From Lasiodiplodia sp. COLG20 (taxonomy: Eukaryota; Ascomycota; Dothideomycetes; Botryosphaeriales; Botryosphaeriaceae): a stretch of DNA of 64,000 nucleotides. The position numbers and the translations under genes were made by a program. The stretch is from NCBI GenBank assembly GCA_009801085.1, contig VNWV01000038.1:39939-103938 (forward strand), in the 5' to 3' direction. Of the stretch, positions 21,560 to 33,686 are shown in pieces (position 1 is the first letter of the stretch; each line of letters begins with the position of its first letter). The notes beneath the pieces were generated by a model. The model searched no databases, was not told the origin of the DNA, and was given only the letters and a program-made list of their open reading frames with translations.

Positions 21560-24533
21560 GGTGGGTAATGCGCTTGAACGGTGGGAAAACCGAAGATGAG
21601 TAGAGACAGGAAAGAAAGAAATCTGAAGAATGAGGTTGTCTCCAGCCCTGCTGTAGGTGTATGCAGGGTGTAATGCGGCTCTTCGGGATACTTTATGGCG
21701 CGATGGGAAAAGAAATAAAAATGGCCGATGGAGAGATTCGTAGTGGTTTTGGGATCCAATTCTAGCTCCGCAGTCTCCTCTTCTTTTTCGCTCTTCGCCG
21801 GAGCCAGCTGAAGGAACTTCGGTGTTTTCTGTACGTCCCGTCGCAATAATGGACGAGGTTGTTGTGGTCCCTGGCGCGAGCGGATGACGCGCCTTCGGCG
21901 TCTATATCTACCCCCGATGAGGCATCCCCCGCAGCTTCGGCTAAGATGACGTATAACATTGTCCAAGCCTTCTCCGCTCCATCTCCGAGCACGCCGTGCC
22001 GGCTATACCTCCTCACCAGGCACCCAAGACCGAATCTCGGCGAAGGACGAGAGCATTGGGTGCTGCCAATTCTTCCATTGCCCTTAGTCTCGAATCCTAT
22101 GCTCATGTCCTTTTTTGATCCTCGGCCTCAGCAGAAAAGCGCGATGGGACTACCCGGAGAGGAAGGGCAGCGCTGGAGACCTTTTTTCGAACTGAGGATA
22201 TCTGCTACAGCTTCGAACTCCGCAATAACATATCCTAACTAATTAAATCATAGTTTAGTAATGACAGAGCTCTGCAAGAACCCTTTCCGAATATGCATAA
22301 AAGCCCTTAACACGAATCTCCACCAGAGCCTCCAACTTATAACGCCAAGAACATCCTTTCTTTCATATTCTCCCACATAGTCAACAAACGTAAAAAAAAA
22401 AAAAATAAAAGAGACTGGGAGTAATGGCCCAGATTTTTGAAGAAGCGATCACTCAAGAGTGTATGCCCAAGGAATGGCCAGCGAACGAGTTTCAAGACGT
22501 ACAAGAGCGAAAAGGGGGTGATCGTCCAGCGGTGTGGCAGCGCAGCTCGAGACCTGATGGAGTTCTTAGTCTCCTTACTAGTAGTAGAAAGAGTACACTC
22601 TATCCATCGGAGATAGTTTCGGATGTATAGATGGAAGAAGCACGGGTAAGTGTAGAACAATCATACGATACTACGGTCGACGCTAACCTAGGATAGAGAT
22701 ACATGCCGTAGATTGCCCCCACGTTCATGACTATCTTAACTAATATAGCAAGACGATGCTCTCAAAGATACCTAAACCTGCATAAGTCAACGAGTAGCTG
22801 TGAAATAGCCTCAAATTTTCCACATCCGGCACGGTCCGTAGACCAATGAGGAACTCCTCGAATGCTAGGAGCACTTCCGCACGGGCATGGCATCTCCACC
22901 ATAAACGCCGCGCAAAGACGTGCACGTCGCGCGCCTTACCATGCATGCCATTCCGCAACGTTGACTCTCCCTCATTAATCTTATAGTCAAACCCTCCAAC
23001 GCACAAGAAAAAGATACGTCCTCCCTTCTTCTGACGGCTCCAATCTTGCTTCTTCATGAATCACGGGTAAGGTTCGCAACGATTTAAACTCCAACCTCCA
23101 GGCACCGCACGGATAACAACGGTTGACCAGGCCTACCTAGTATAAATAGTGGGTCACGACCAGGAAACCACCATCATCACCATCCAACCAGCAAAACCGG
23201 CAATCGCGTATCTGAGAAACGACCCACATCCCCCTTTCGACAATGTCAAAGAGAACCAGAAATTCAAAACACAATTACGCTCTGCGTCGACGTGCTGGTT
23301 AGAGCACAAGAGAAGCATCAGCGACAGGCTGTGGCAGTGGCTTCCGGCCAACCCAAAGCAGCACAGCTTCCTGCATGATTCAGCCTGTGCAAGTGGAACG
23401 CTGAAAGAAAAAAGGGTGCCTGAACGGCTTCCTTCATTCAGCTAGACCCAGGTAACTTCTCTTTCTCTGCACCACATGATTGAGACACCAAGCAGGAGAA
23501 AGGCCCGGGAACCCCAAAAAGAGCCAAGGCGAAACCAAAGATGGGGTGGGGGGCGAACGTCTCACCACCCAACCGGACCATCACCAACCACCACCAACCC
23601 CAAACCAAAATGCCTCAACAAACTACAAGATGTGTCACCTTCGCGGCCAGAAGCTTTTTCTCGGCAAAGCGACGATCACCGCCGCCCATCAAAGCAGCCC
23701 CATTCTTCATTTTCTTGGAGTAAAAATGCCGACATTGCCGTGAAGCAGGGCGACGAATGGGCCACACCACGTCCAGCATGATCGAATGACAGACGACAGC
23801 ATACCTTCCAACATCCCTCCCGCTAGTACAGAGAGCATACGGTGCAAAAGTCTGGGTACGTGGTGGCTAAGTGCGTGCGTGCATGCTTGCAGCATGCGTA
23901 GCCGGTGTCATCCGAAAACGCTTGCATTGCCTACTACATACATGAAATGCAAGCGGTCTGTCTGTCTTGCTTTGGGGGTTGTGAAACGACACATACACGC
24001 GCCGGTGTGGGCGCACGGCAAGTGCAGCAGCAGCAGCAGCTGGCTGGCGTGCAATTAACTTTTTTCTGTTTTTGATTTATGTCTGACGCACTTTGGTACC
24101 CAGTTAGCGGAGCAATCTCCGCAGCCTTGTCGGTTGTGTAACGTGAAGGAGTGGGGGAGGGAGGGATGAGAGAGGGAATGCGCAGATAAAACGCGCACGC
24201 GCGGAGAATGCAAGCAGGGAGCTTTTGGCAGAATCCGGAAATTGCGTGCGGAATGTCAGGAGAGCACGTATGCACGGCAATATAGGTGGTGCAGGTTATA
24301 GTAGGGCATCGGACTGCGGATTCAGCCATACGTTTAGGAGTGATGTCGGTTGGAGAACGAGAGCGGAGGAGGAGGAAAAGAGGGCAAGCGTACGTCCGTA
24401 AAGAAAGAAAAAGAAAGATATAGGGGTAACAAGCTTCATTGAATACGTACGTATAGCAAAAAACAGCTATAGCCAGATATTCATTCGAGGTATAACGACA
24501 TCCGTCCCGACCAAAACGCACCACCACCTCCTC
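21560..24533. other. Intergenic, 3.0 kb; no gene seen
   Basis: It contains the CoA-transferase promoter side and the 3' flank of the beta-lactamase-like gene. An A-run lies near 22391-22406, a GCA repeat near 24024-24040 and GTGC/GCAT-rich alternating sequence near 23870-23905. Frames of 60-200 codons are present on both strands, but none has a recognisable motif. Confidence 0.5.
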
Positions 24534-25934
24534 CTACGCTTTCCCCAGCCCCTCATACACCGCCTTCTCACACAACACCCACGGCATAATAACATCCAAA
24601 TCACAAAACGGCATGACCTGACTCGCAATCATGCCCGCCAGCCCCTTCTCCCTATCAACCCAGTAAAACAGATTCGCGATGCCAGCCCAATGCCCCGTAT
24701 TCCTGCCCCTCCACATGCCCGTCTCGGCGCCCTTGCCGTCCAGGTTCGTCAGCAGGAACGTCAGCCCCCAGCCCTGCGGCGGGTTGCCCGGCTGCTGGTA
24801 GAGCTCCGGAATCGGGTTGGTCTGGTGCGGCTTGGCGTCGGGGATGCCGGCGCGGGCGAAGTCGGGCCAGGAGTCGGGGAGGCTGTTGGCGAACATGGTG
24901 TCGACGGTGCGCGGGGAGAGGATGGTGGCGCCGGTTTTGGGCGAGGTGCCGTTGTTGAGGAGGGTGGCGAGGATCTCTGCGCGCATTGAACGAAACCCGT
25001 CAATTATTTGACTGTAGAGAGAAGATATTGCCCTGGCTGAGGAAAGGGAATATACGTACGGCAGTACTCGACCGGCCTGGCGAAGATGCCGGCGCCTCCA
25101 GAATTGAAGATGCGCGCGCGCTCCTCGGGCGTCTTGGCCATCAGGCTGCGGCGCAGCACGTGGTCCTGCTCGGTGACGGAGCCATCGTGGTGCTTGAAGT
25201 GGAAGTACGCGAGATTCTTCAACATCTCGGCCGTCGGGAACATGCTGACGTTCTTGATGCCGAGCGGCTCGAAGATGTGCTTGTGGAAGTAGTCGTTCAG
25301 GCCGAGGCCGGAGACGCGCTCGACCGCGAGACCTGCCCAGTCGATGTTTGTCTTGAAGCACACAAAGTTAGCATTTGACGCTGTTTGCACTGTCCTTGGG
25401 TCTTACGCCGTATTCGAATTTCTCGCCGGGCTGGTTGACAAGCGGCGCATCCAAGATATCTCTCGCATCGCCCGAGAACTCATCGAAGCCCAATGGCCTT
25501 CCCCAGTCCCTGAGCTTGGTGTTGAAGAACGTGTAACCGAACCCGGCCGTGTGGTCGAGTAGCATGCGCAGGGTGATTTCTTTCTTCTTGGGCACGAGGG
25601 TGACGCCGTCGTCTTGGACGACTTGCTTATCCTTTAGCTCAGGGAGGATTTTGTAGAGAGCGGCCGAGTCCTCGAGGTTGAGCTTGCCCTGTTCCACCAA
25701 TTGCATGCACGCGATGCCCGTGATTATCTTTGTACAGCTAGCGATCCAGAAGACCGTGTCCAGCGACATGGGCGTGGAGGAGGTTGTTGCGCCCGTCTTC
25801 CCGGAGCAATGCGAAGCGACAACATCGCCATTCTTGTCGACGGCGACGAAGACTAAGCCCGGGATAGAGCCCTTGGATGTTACGGCATCGATGGTGGATT
25901 TAATCGTGGCTTGCGCCTCGGCGTTAATGGACAT
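24534..25934 (-). CDS. Beta-lactamase-fold serine hydrolase (class C/EstB/LovD-like), 420 aa
   Basis: Three exons, 25934-25407, 25351-25060 and 24976-24534, join to 420 residues. It belongs to the serine beta-lactamase/transpeptidase family (PF00144), whose fungal members are esterases or acyltransferases. The nucleophile motif S-x2-K is visible in FWIASCTKIITG near residue 70. The Tyr motif is at the exon 1/2 join (KFEYG+TNIDWAG). The third motif is in GHWAGIANLFYWVDREKGLAG near the end. LLDHTAGFGY and FEPLGIKNVSMF are further family hallmarks. No signal peptide is visible, so it is probably cytosolic. The start is taken at MSINAEAQ; a second ATG lies 18 bp upstream. No polyketide or peptide synthetase gene lies near, which argues against a dedicated LovD-type acyltransferase. 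Substrate unknown. Confidence 0.88.
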
Positions 25935-26413
25935 GTTTGCTGCAGGACACAAGAATCGCTGGAATTGGAATGGTAGAATGAGGTTACCGAGGGATTGGGT
26001 ATCTCATGAACTTGAAAGACTGAGTTTTATGTACATTGGTGGCAGGTTTAACAGAGCTGAGCTGTGTTGTTTACCCCGCCCTGTGCACCCCGCAATTCAG
26101 CACGCGGGGTCTGGAGGGTCCCAGCTCTAGGGCTGGGCCTGAGACCGATTCCCTGTCAACCAGCCTCCCCCCTTGCCGGACCAGGCTGATCCATGCTCGG
26201 CGTACCGGAATCGGTTTCGCAGAATGAATCGTCAGTCGTCGTGGAGGCTGAAGCGGATCCGCTGGTTTCACGTCGTCACATTCCGCACCTTCTCATTGCA
26301 TGAATCGTTTACATGCGGGGTGCGATAAGCCGGGATGTCCCATATCCTCGGTTTAAGCTTTCCTGCTAGGCCTCGGAAATGTCAATTCCAAGGAACCTGC
26401 GATTGACCATTAT
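25935..26413. other. Intergenic; no gene seen
   Basis: 479 bp between the start of the serine hydrolase gene and the stop of the PIG-S gene, both on the minus strand. Nothing recognised. Confidence 0.55.
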
Positions 26414-28138
26414 TCATGAACTTCCGTTCTTCCGCCTGGCCGACAGCTTCTTCAGCTCTTTCAAAGCGGCCATGATCAACGGGACGGCAACTGGGCCGAG
26501 CAAAGGAAGGTAGACTGCGACCTTGTGCTCGTCGGGGAAATAGACTTGACCAACCATAGATCTCTCGAAGAATGCCTTTTCAGCCCCAGCCTCTGCCACG
26601 CGGGCATGTTCCAATGCGCTGCGGAATTTGCCTTCGCGAAGATCGTCGCATGCAGCATGGAGGTGAGCGATGGTTTGTTCAACGGAGATGGCCACGTTGT
26701 CAGGTATGGCAATGGATGGCAAGGCCAAGCTCAGTCGCGCCAACGACCCCAGCGTGGACGAAGCGGAAAAGAGGAGCGAGGCCGCGCGGATCCGGGTGAG
26801 AGTGGTGATGCGCAAGGGCAACGAGTCGGGCGTTTGGGGCACGCCGAGCAGCGAGAGGAGCTGGTTGGAGAAGGTGAGCATGGCAGGGCGGAGGGCTTCC
26901 TTGTTCAAAGCGGCCGGATTGGATGCTGTCTTCGCCGGGGGACTGGAAGGATTCAGAATAAGCACACCACCCCATTGCGGCACGAGCCAGCTGTTTCCGC
27001 CATTCTCCTTGACCACCATCGGGCTTTGGTTCTCGGCGGGAACGTAGAGGACAAAGTTGACCGTGGGGCCGGTGCCTATCGACGGGCTGAGGGGCCACTC
27101 AGCGGCGTTGATGAAACCAGTGAGATCTTCCTTGTGCAGCGTCCACGCGTTTTTCTCGCTGTCGAATTCAGGCTCACGAATCGAGGGAGCAAAGGTTGCA
27201 TAGAGCTGGACCTGCGTATCAATGGTGAAGTTGCTGATAGACGACAGCGAGTGTAGCAATGGAGCAATGTACTCGTCTAGAGCAGCCTCAATCTCCCAAT
27301 CCGAAGGAGCCGAGCCCGGGGTGAAGAGCGAGAAGGTCAGGTGATAGGTCGGGGCGTACTTGAAGGAACGCGTCTTCTGTCTCTCCAGGGCAGCGGTCGT
27401 CTCAGGGCTCAGCGTCTTCATCCTGGCCATGTTGCCCATGCCAGTACCGGAGAGCAGGTAGGCCAGAGCAGCCTGCTCTTCAGAAAATATGGATTGTAGC
27501 TCATTGGCAAGAAAGGTGGCCAGGGGAGACGAGGTTGAGGAAGGCGAGGGAATCTGATTCTGGGTATAGTAGACGTCTAGAATGGGCTCGTAGGACCGCA
27601 GCTCGGCTCTCGGTGTGGGACCGTTGGGGGAGGGTATCAGGTTCAAGGTCAATGCAATGTCGGTATTAGATGGCTGCGATTGTTCCTGCTGAGGTTCGGC
27701 GAGAACGAGCCGAAGATGATGGGCGGAGAAATCATTGAGGTCATCGAGAGCATGCTGGGTAGTTCGCAGAAGGTGATGGGCGTCTTGCTCTGGCAAGATG
27801 GGGGCGTCAATGGCAATGCGCAGCGGGAAGACGGGGCGACAGGTCTCGGAGAGTGTCAGCAATCACAAGCACGGTGAGCGAGAAAGGAAGCGCACCTTTC
27901 CGTCAGCCCAGTCGAGCATCTGCTGCAGAGGCAGATGGGCGCGGTATATGGTGGTTGTCTTGAACCATAGTGGCAGGCCGAGCAGGACAGCGACAGCCCA
28001 GAAGGACAGGATGACCAGGCGGCGGGTAGTGATGCTCTGGGGGGACTCGGGCGGCGGCGGGGTAATGATGGGGACGGCGTCGACAGGGCCGCTGGGCGGT
28101 GGAGCGGCCTTCTCAGGACTGGGGGCTGGGTCGGCCAT
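26414..28138 (-). CDS. GPI17: GPI transamidase component PIG-S/Gpi17, 557 aa
   Basis: Subunit of the ER-membrane GPI transamidase, which cuts C-terminal signals from secretory proteins and attaches a GPI anchor. Two exons, 28138-27896 and 27844-26414, splice to 557 residues. After a short Pro-rich cytosolic start there is one membrane helix (about residues 41-58), directly followed by the family stretch WFKTTTIYRAHLP. Splicing gives CRPVFPLRIAIDAP. A long lumenal domain follows, and a second membrane helix sits near the C-terminus (VYLPLLGPVAVPLIMAALKE) with a short basic cytosolic tail. This topology (two helices, large lumenal loop) and length are as in known PIG-S proteins. The start at 28138 is preferred to the upstream in-frame ATG at 28315, since it places the first helix at the usual distance from the N-terminus. 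Confidence 0.9.
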
Positions 28139-31100
28139 GTCGCGTCGCGTGGTGATGCGGACACGCGTCTGGAGAGCTGTCGCTGGAGCTAGACTGGCGC
28201 TCGGCGACGGCTCCGGGTGCTGTGGCGCCAAGACGGGACAGCTGCGGCGGTCGGCATTTGCCGCGGAGGCGGGCACCAACGCCGGCCGTCCGGCTACGAC
28301 TTTTCGAAATGCCATGGCCGCCTAACATGGCGTTTGCAGCGGTAGGGATGATGGATTCTCCGGCATGCTCAGCCGGCCGGACGAGCGATGTATCACATGG
28401 ACCTCATCGGTCTCTGAGGACGCCCTGGTGACACAACATGGCCCTTCCGATAGCAAACTCTAAACTGCTGCTTGCCTTCGTTGCGCAGCTGGAAAGGCAG
28501 GCGCGGGGGCCTGCTGTATCCCTCGGCTTGCGCTGGTCTGCATGCGTCGTCGCCCTGTCAGCTAGAATCGGCCAGCGACTGCAATTGCATCCCGTCCCGC
28601 GTGCTTCTGATGTTCCCTTGCGGTGATCCTATCGGGAGATCTGCTGCTGCTTCCTGCATCCCGTTAATCCCACGTGCGCCATAGATCGCCCAACCTTAAA
28701 CAGCCGTCTGGCGCGGGCGAGGTTTGCCTTCGCATCGCCACCCTCGTCGTTCCATCCGCTTTCTGCCGTGAGCGCTACCTCGCCGTTATTCTCAGGTGCT
28801 CAGCGCCTGCGCCTGCGCATTGGCCGGTTCCAACGGTGCATATCGATCCATCGTGGGTCGTGTTTATGTCGAGTCGTCAGTGCCGCCCTAACCAAGGCCC
28901 ACGCATGCCCCGAGCCTGCAGACACCTTACTGAATGCCGCAGACGAGAGTCAGCGCCTTGAGCATGCGAGTCATCGGGTTGTGGTGCGTTTGTGATCGCG
29001 ATAATGGCCGATCTAGGGTCTAGATCGTGATCTTTCTCTGGACCCTTGAACTGGCCTCGACGAGGCCCAATTACACCCGCCGGAACACCAACACGGCCCT
29101 AGCGGTGCGCCCGCACGTCGTCTGCTATCTTCGTTGCACTCTGGGAACGCGCCTTTGGGAGAATGTCCATCTTCACCACCTTTGTGCCCAGCTAGGGTAC
29201 GTGTACATTCCACTAGCTGCTCCGCAACGCTGGGTACGAACTACCCCCTGCATTTATTGCCCTGCAGCAAAAGCACCCATGCCACCCTGGACGGTCCAAT
29301 AGGCTCCTGGCCTGTCTATTCTAGTGGACGTCGACGAGTTTAACAGAAGTTCTTCCACGCGCCTAAACTCAACTAATGGGCAATAAAACATTAGCGCCAA
29401 GCCTAGGTTACGGCCTTACTGTTTAGCATGAGCGATGCCGGTCCTTGATCCGGATGCGAGTCGAGCCCGAGAACAGCTCCACCTGTTGTACATGTTCCAT
29501 CGGGCGAGTCTTGCGCGAGTAATCAGAAAATCGTGACTAGTATCCATCGGATGACCAACACGCAGACCGATGCCCACCGGGCCATGCCTCCAGCACCGCC
29601 AAGGATCCCCTGCTGCAGTAACGCTACGGTTAAACACCACTTCCCCTCCAGCTTACGCGCCGTCGTTGACTGGTTAAATTCCATCCCCCAGAAGCGAGTC
29701 GGTCAGAGCGCCACTTATGCGGCTCTGCGTAAGATGGGGGAAACCTTCCGTACCCGTAAGACCTCACCGAGTGTTTTGACCAAGGATCGGCCACCGTCCT
29801 TGCATCTGGGGAAGCAACACCCGATCCAATGGACCATCTTTCTTGCTCAGTGTCCAATGGGAGCCGCTCCCGTGCCGCGGGCGACGAGGACACGGCATCA
29901 CACAAGGGCGACTATCACCCCATGTGGATATCACGCTTCCTAACGGCGAGCCGGGTGCTCCCGACAATCTCATCTCTTTTGAACGATTTGGGGGTACCGG
30001 ATCTCGGCCCGTAAGCAAACATCGACCCTGTATCTGACCCCCTTTCGCTTTCAATACCGTCTCATCACGTTTTGCATCCCGAACAGCATGTTCCAGGCCT
30101 CCTAGGATTGGCCCTAGAAGAGTGTAAAACCGTGAGGGGCCAGTGTCCACGGGCCGAGTGAGTGTTGCCGCCCACTTTGCACGGGCTACCAGCAGCAGAA
30201 GGAAGCGACAACCCAACGTTGTCCTTAATATCTCGCTGGTTGATTTTGATTTTTTTTTTGTTGAAGAAGCTTCGTTTCGATACCCGCTTACCCGAATACC
30301 CGGATCCGAGAGAAACGTGTGAAAAACGCTGCTGCTTTTCCCACACACTCGTTCTTGGCCTCACCGGAAACTGCTGATCACCAACTCACAAACAGGTTGG
30401 GCCGGCAGCCCCAGGCCTCGCTGTTTTCAATCCCCGAAAGTGACGTCAGCCAACACAGATCCCACTCCCTTTCGTGGTCACTCTCCCAGGCAGAAACTCC
30501 CACCTTCCCCAACTCCCACTTTCCCCTCACACCCCCCAACCTGTAGACCCGCTGGATCATTGTCCCTCCTGTTCCCACGTGTTGGTGGCTTCGGAAATGC
30601 CACTTGCGTGGTCCAATCACGCAAGTTCAATAGACGAAGCCCTCGTTAGTTATTCGCAATCCATCTGCAAACCCCAACTGGCCAGCCCTCATTAGCCGAG
30701 GCCGGAGTCTTTGACCGCTTCGAGTAAGCAACCGTGTCGATAGAAAAGGAAACCCGTTAATGTGGTAAATGAAAACCTGGTTTTTGCCCACCCCCAACCG
30801 AGGAACGCCTCGAATAGATAAAAAAAAAAATTCGTAGGACAACGCCGTGCGACCATGCTCCCTAGGTACCAAGACCGCATCTTCATGCAAAGGAAAGGGA
30901 TGATGCTAGGGTAAGAAAAGGCGTCAAGTAAAAGCAAAAAGAAGTCCCGCGGATGAAAGCCGAAAGATAGCTTCGGCGCATAACGTGTCGGATGCAGGTT
31001 CCGCCCAAAAGCCACAAGATGATGTCAGGGTGCGAGTTCGGGAGGAGCCGCTCTTTTGCAACAGGATTGCGCAAGAAGGGGGGATTGGAGGGGTGTTCGT

Positions 31101-31463
31101 TCGGGGAAAAAAAGGACTCCACTTTCTCTCTCTCCCTCCACCTCCCGAACGCGCCTCGCCAAGGATCGTGAGGCTTCAATAGCGAAAAGATGACCCGAGG
31201 CAACCCGAGAAAAAAAAAGGAGAGTCATCGCACACAAAACACACTGATCAATCGAACAGCCGCACGTCGTTACCGTCCCTTTCCCCTCTCCATTCCATTG
31301 TGGCGCCAACTCCGTTCCTTCTCTCTCTCTCTCTCCATCATGCGATCTCAGATGCACGCTGTCCCCACACCCAAGCCAGTATGCAGCTCGCCCATCGTGT
31401 ATCAACGTAGCTTAGCCTCTTTTCCACCCTGCGCCCCATTCCTTCCGGATGTTTGGCGAGATT
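28139..31463. other. Intergenic, 3.3 kb; no gene seen
   Basis: Largest gene-poor stretch of the window. It has the PIG-S promoter at one end and the 3' flank of the small Zn2Cys6 gene at the other, including a CT repeat at about 31321-31336. Frames up to ~190 codons occur on both strands but contradict each other and carry no motif I recognise. I saw no transposon ends, but decayed elements cannot be excluded by eye. Confidence 0.5.
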
Positions 31464-32829
31464 TTAGTGGTGCCTGTGCCGCTCTCCATACATTTGCCCC
31501 TCTTCGTATGCGCCTTCCCCGTATTGTTGATGTTGATGGTGATGGTGATGATGATGCTGCTGCTGCTGCTGCCCTTGCTCGCCCATCCCAACGTCCATCG
31601 CCATCGCCGAGTCAAACCCCGGCGGCGGCAACTCCACGGCCAACTGCTGCTGGTGCGTCATGCCACCGCCGTACTCGTCCTCGCCGATGGACATCCCACC
31701 GGCGCCGCCGACCAACCAGTCGAAGCTCTCGCTATCGGCGGGGTCTGTGCTGCTGCCGCCAGCAGTCCCAGCAGCACCAGCATCACCGGGAACGGTGCTG
31801 CGGATGCGCCAGAACAGCCGCACCGCCTCGTCCTCGGGCAGCGTGCGCAGCTCGTGCAGCAGGCGCTCGTGGCCCACGATGCGCGCCTTGTACTCGTCCA
31901 ACTTCAGCACCGCCTCCTCCAACTTGTTGTACGTCGCCTGCTGCCGCGTCTGTTCGCGCGAGTCCGTCTCCCACATGCACTTGCAGCCCTTGGCCCGGCA
32001 TCGCGAGCAGCTCGGGCGCGCTCCGTCGCACTGTTACCGCCTCTTCTCCACAAAGAGGTGGAGGACGAGTCAGCCGATGATGGATCGTAGGTTAAACCTT
32101 TTGTATTATTTTCCTCTCTGTGGTTTGTGGAGGCAAGGGGGGTGGAGGGAGGGAGGGGGGTTCTTTGATCTTCATGTTGTTCTTGCTGGTGGTAGGAAGT
32201 AGGGGGAGAAGGAGAAAAAGACAGTTTGCTGGAAACAATCAAGGGAATAATTGAAAGAGCTTAAGATATAGCCGTATTATACATGGAATTGGAAACTCTG
32301 ATCTGAAATCTTGAACTGTGGAGGCCGGATGGTTCGGGTGAGGTGCTGACCAATCAGGACGGGTTTGGCTGTGGTGTGTGCTTGCTCGCTGATGGTAACA
32401 CAAATGAGGGGCTTCAAACGATGATTGGAGGATCAATTGGAGTGGCAACAGCTCGGAGCTGGCAGCGAAGGCTGACAAGGGGCAATTGAACCCGTAGAAA
32501 GCAAGTGGAGATAAAATGTGGTAGGAGAGGAAAATAAACATGTGCACTTATTATCAGTGTATATGGACCTTGGTTTTCTTTTTCTGGCACTCAAAGCAAG
32601 CTACCAGGGTGACGGTTCTTCTGCCACGTGCTCGTGCTTGCTGTGCAGCAGCAGTAGCGGGCGACAAGTCGGGAGCAACGGTAGCAGACGCAGGGTCAAG
32701 TAGATTCGTATCGTGTTTTGTACTCGTGGACGTCGCCGGCGCGGCGTTTGTGGAACTGCTGGGACTGGCGGACGTGGCAGCGGCGGGGAGGATCGGTCGA
32801 GGGCTTTGCGGCATTATGGTAGTTCTCAT
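31464..32829 (-). CDS. Short Zn2Cys6 regulator with Gln/His-rich tail, 275 aa
   Basis: Two exons, 32829-32569 and 32030-31464, joined across a 538-bp intron that splits the zinc cluster. Exon 1 ends ACFECQKKKTK and exon 2 begins with the next Cys, restoring C78-x2-C81-x6-C88-x6-C95-x2-C98-x6-C105, the exact Zn2Cys6 spacing. Directly after comes a predicted coiled coil (about residues 115-155, ATYNKLEEAVLKLDEYKARI), which is the usual dimerisation helix next to such clusters. The N-terminal ~70 residues are Ala/Ser/Thr/Pro-rich. The C-terminal ~100 residues are disordered, with runs of Gln and His. No large fungal transcription factor regulatory domain follows, so the protein is short for the class. 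The intron is long for this genome, but its splice signals (GT..AG) and frame agree. Target genes unknown. Confidence 0.85.
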
Positions 32830-33686
32830 GCAACAGCTGGTCGGAGGGTAGTGGCCGTCAAGAGAAATGCAGGCTGGAACGTATGCTTGGGTTCCTGGAA
32901 GGCGAGGGTGTTGGTAGCAGGCAAACGCAGGCAAAAGCAGGCAAACAAACGGAGGGGTGGAGGAACAAAATTGCGGACGGCGCAGCAAGCAGTGCAGAAA
33001 GCAAAAGCAGGGCTAAGTGGCAGACAAGGGACGCGGGGAACTTGAAGCAGAGAAAAAGATAGACGGGCCTCTGCATAAGCGGACCAACAGCACTAAGAGG
33101 CCACGAAGCGGCCAATGAGCAGGGCACCAGAGGGCCTCCATTCAAGGCGCCCGCATCTGTATCATATGTAGGGCTGCCGCTTTGACGCGCTCGACCACCG
33201 TCTGGGCGATGATGTTCTCGAAGAGTGCGGCCAATTAGCGCAGTTGGACCGGGCCCGGAGGAAGCCCCGTTCAGGTTACGCCGCCATCATTTGCCCAGCT
33301 AGCAGTATGCTCGTATCTGCGGCTAGCGAAGGCGACAGGGTTTCGGTCTAAAGAGTGAGCGGCCCGTGGCGTTCGAGCCTGTTGCCGGCCTGCCGCCTGT
33401 CCACTCCGATTGCCGGGGGGGCGGATGGCCGTTCTGGGTCGACCCGCCGTGACTGTCTCTGGCTCCTGCTGCTGCGTGGCCCCAGCCCACTCGTCAAGCA
33501 TCCGCCAGAGCCTGTGAAACCACGTCTCACGGAGGATTGTGTCACAATGGGCCGCACCCGCCAGGCAGTGAGAAAAACCATGACTTTGCTGAAGGGGATG
33601 ACTATCACACGACTGTAGGCACCCGACGGTGGCGGAGTGCCCGACCAAGGCAGGAGCCAGACGTCGACTCGACCACGCTGACGGAC
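32830..33686. other. Intergenic; no gene seen
   Basis: 857 bp between the start of the short Zn2Cys6 gene and the stop of the alpha/beta hydrolase gene. It includes imperfect repeats of GCAAACGCAGGCAAAAGCAGGC type near 32920-32945. No coding signal. Confidence 0.5.

Noticed and set aside
22740..23057. 105-codon minus-strand frame with RIFFLCVGGFDYKINEG
   Set aside because: Slight resemblance to conserved fungal text, but no family motif, no splice-consistent extension and weak codon bias; left uncalled.
24024..24040. (GCA)n repeat as part of a coding polyglutamine tract
   Set aside because: It lies outside any supported gene; only a simple repeat.
31190..32090. Long plus-strand frames (up to 296 codons) over the short Zn2Cys6 gene
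   Set aside because: Arg/Pro/Ser-rich mirror of the repeat-containing minus-strand exon; no start context or motif.
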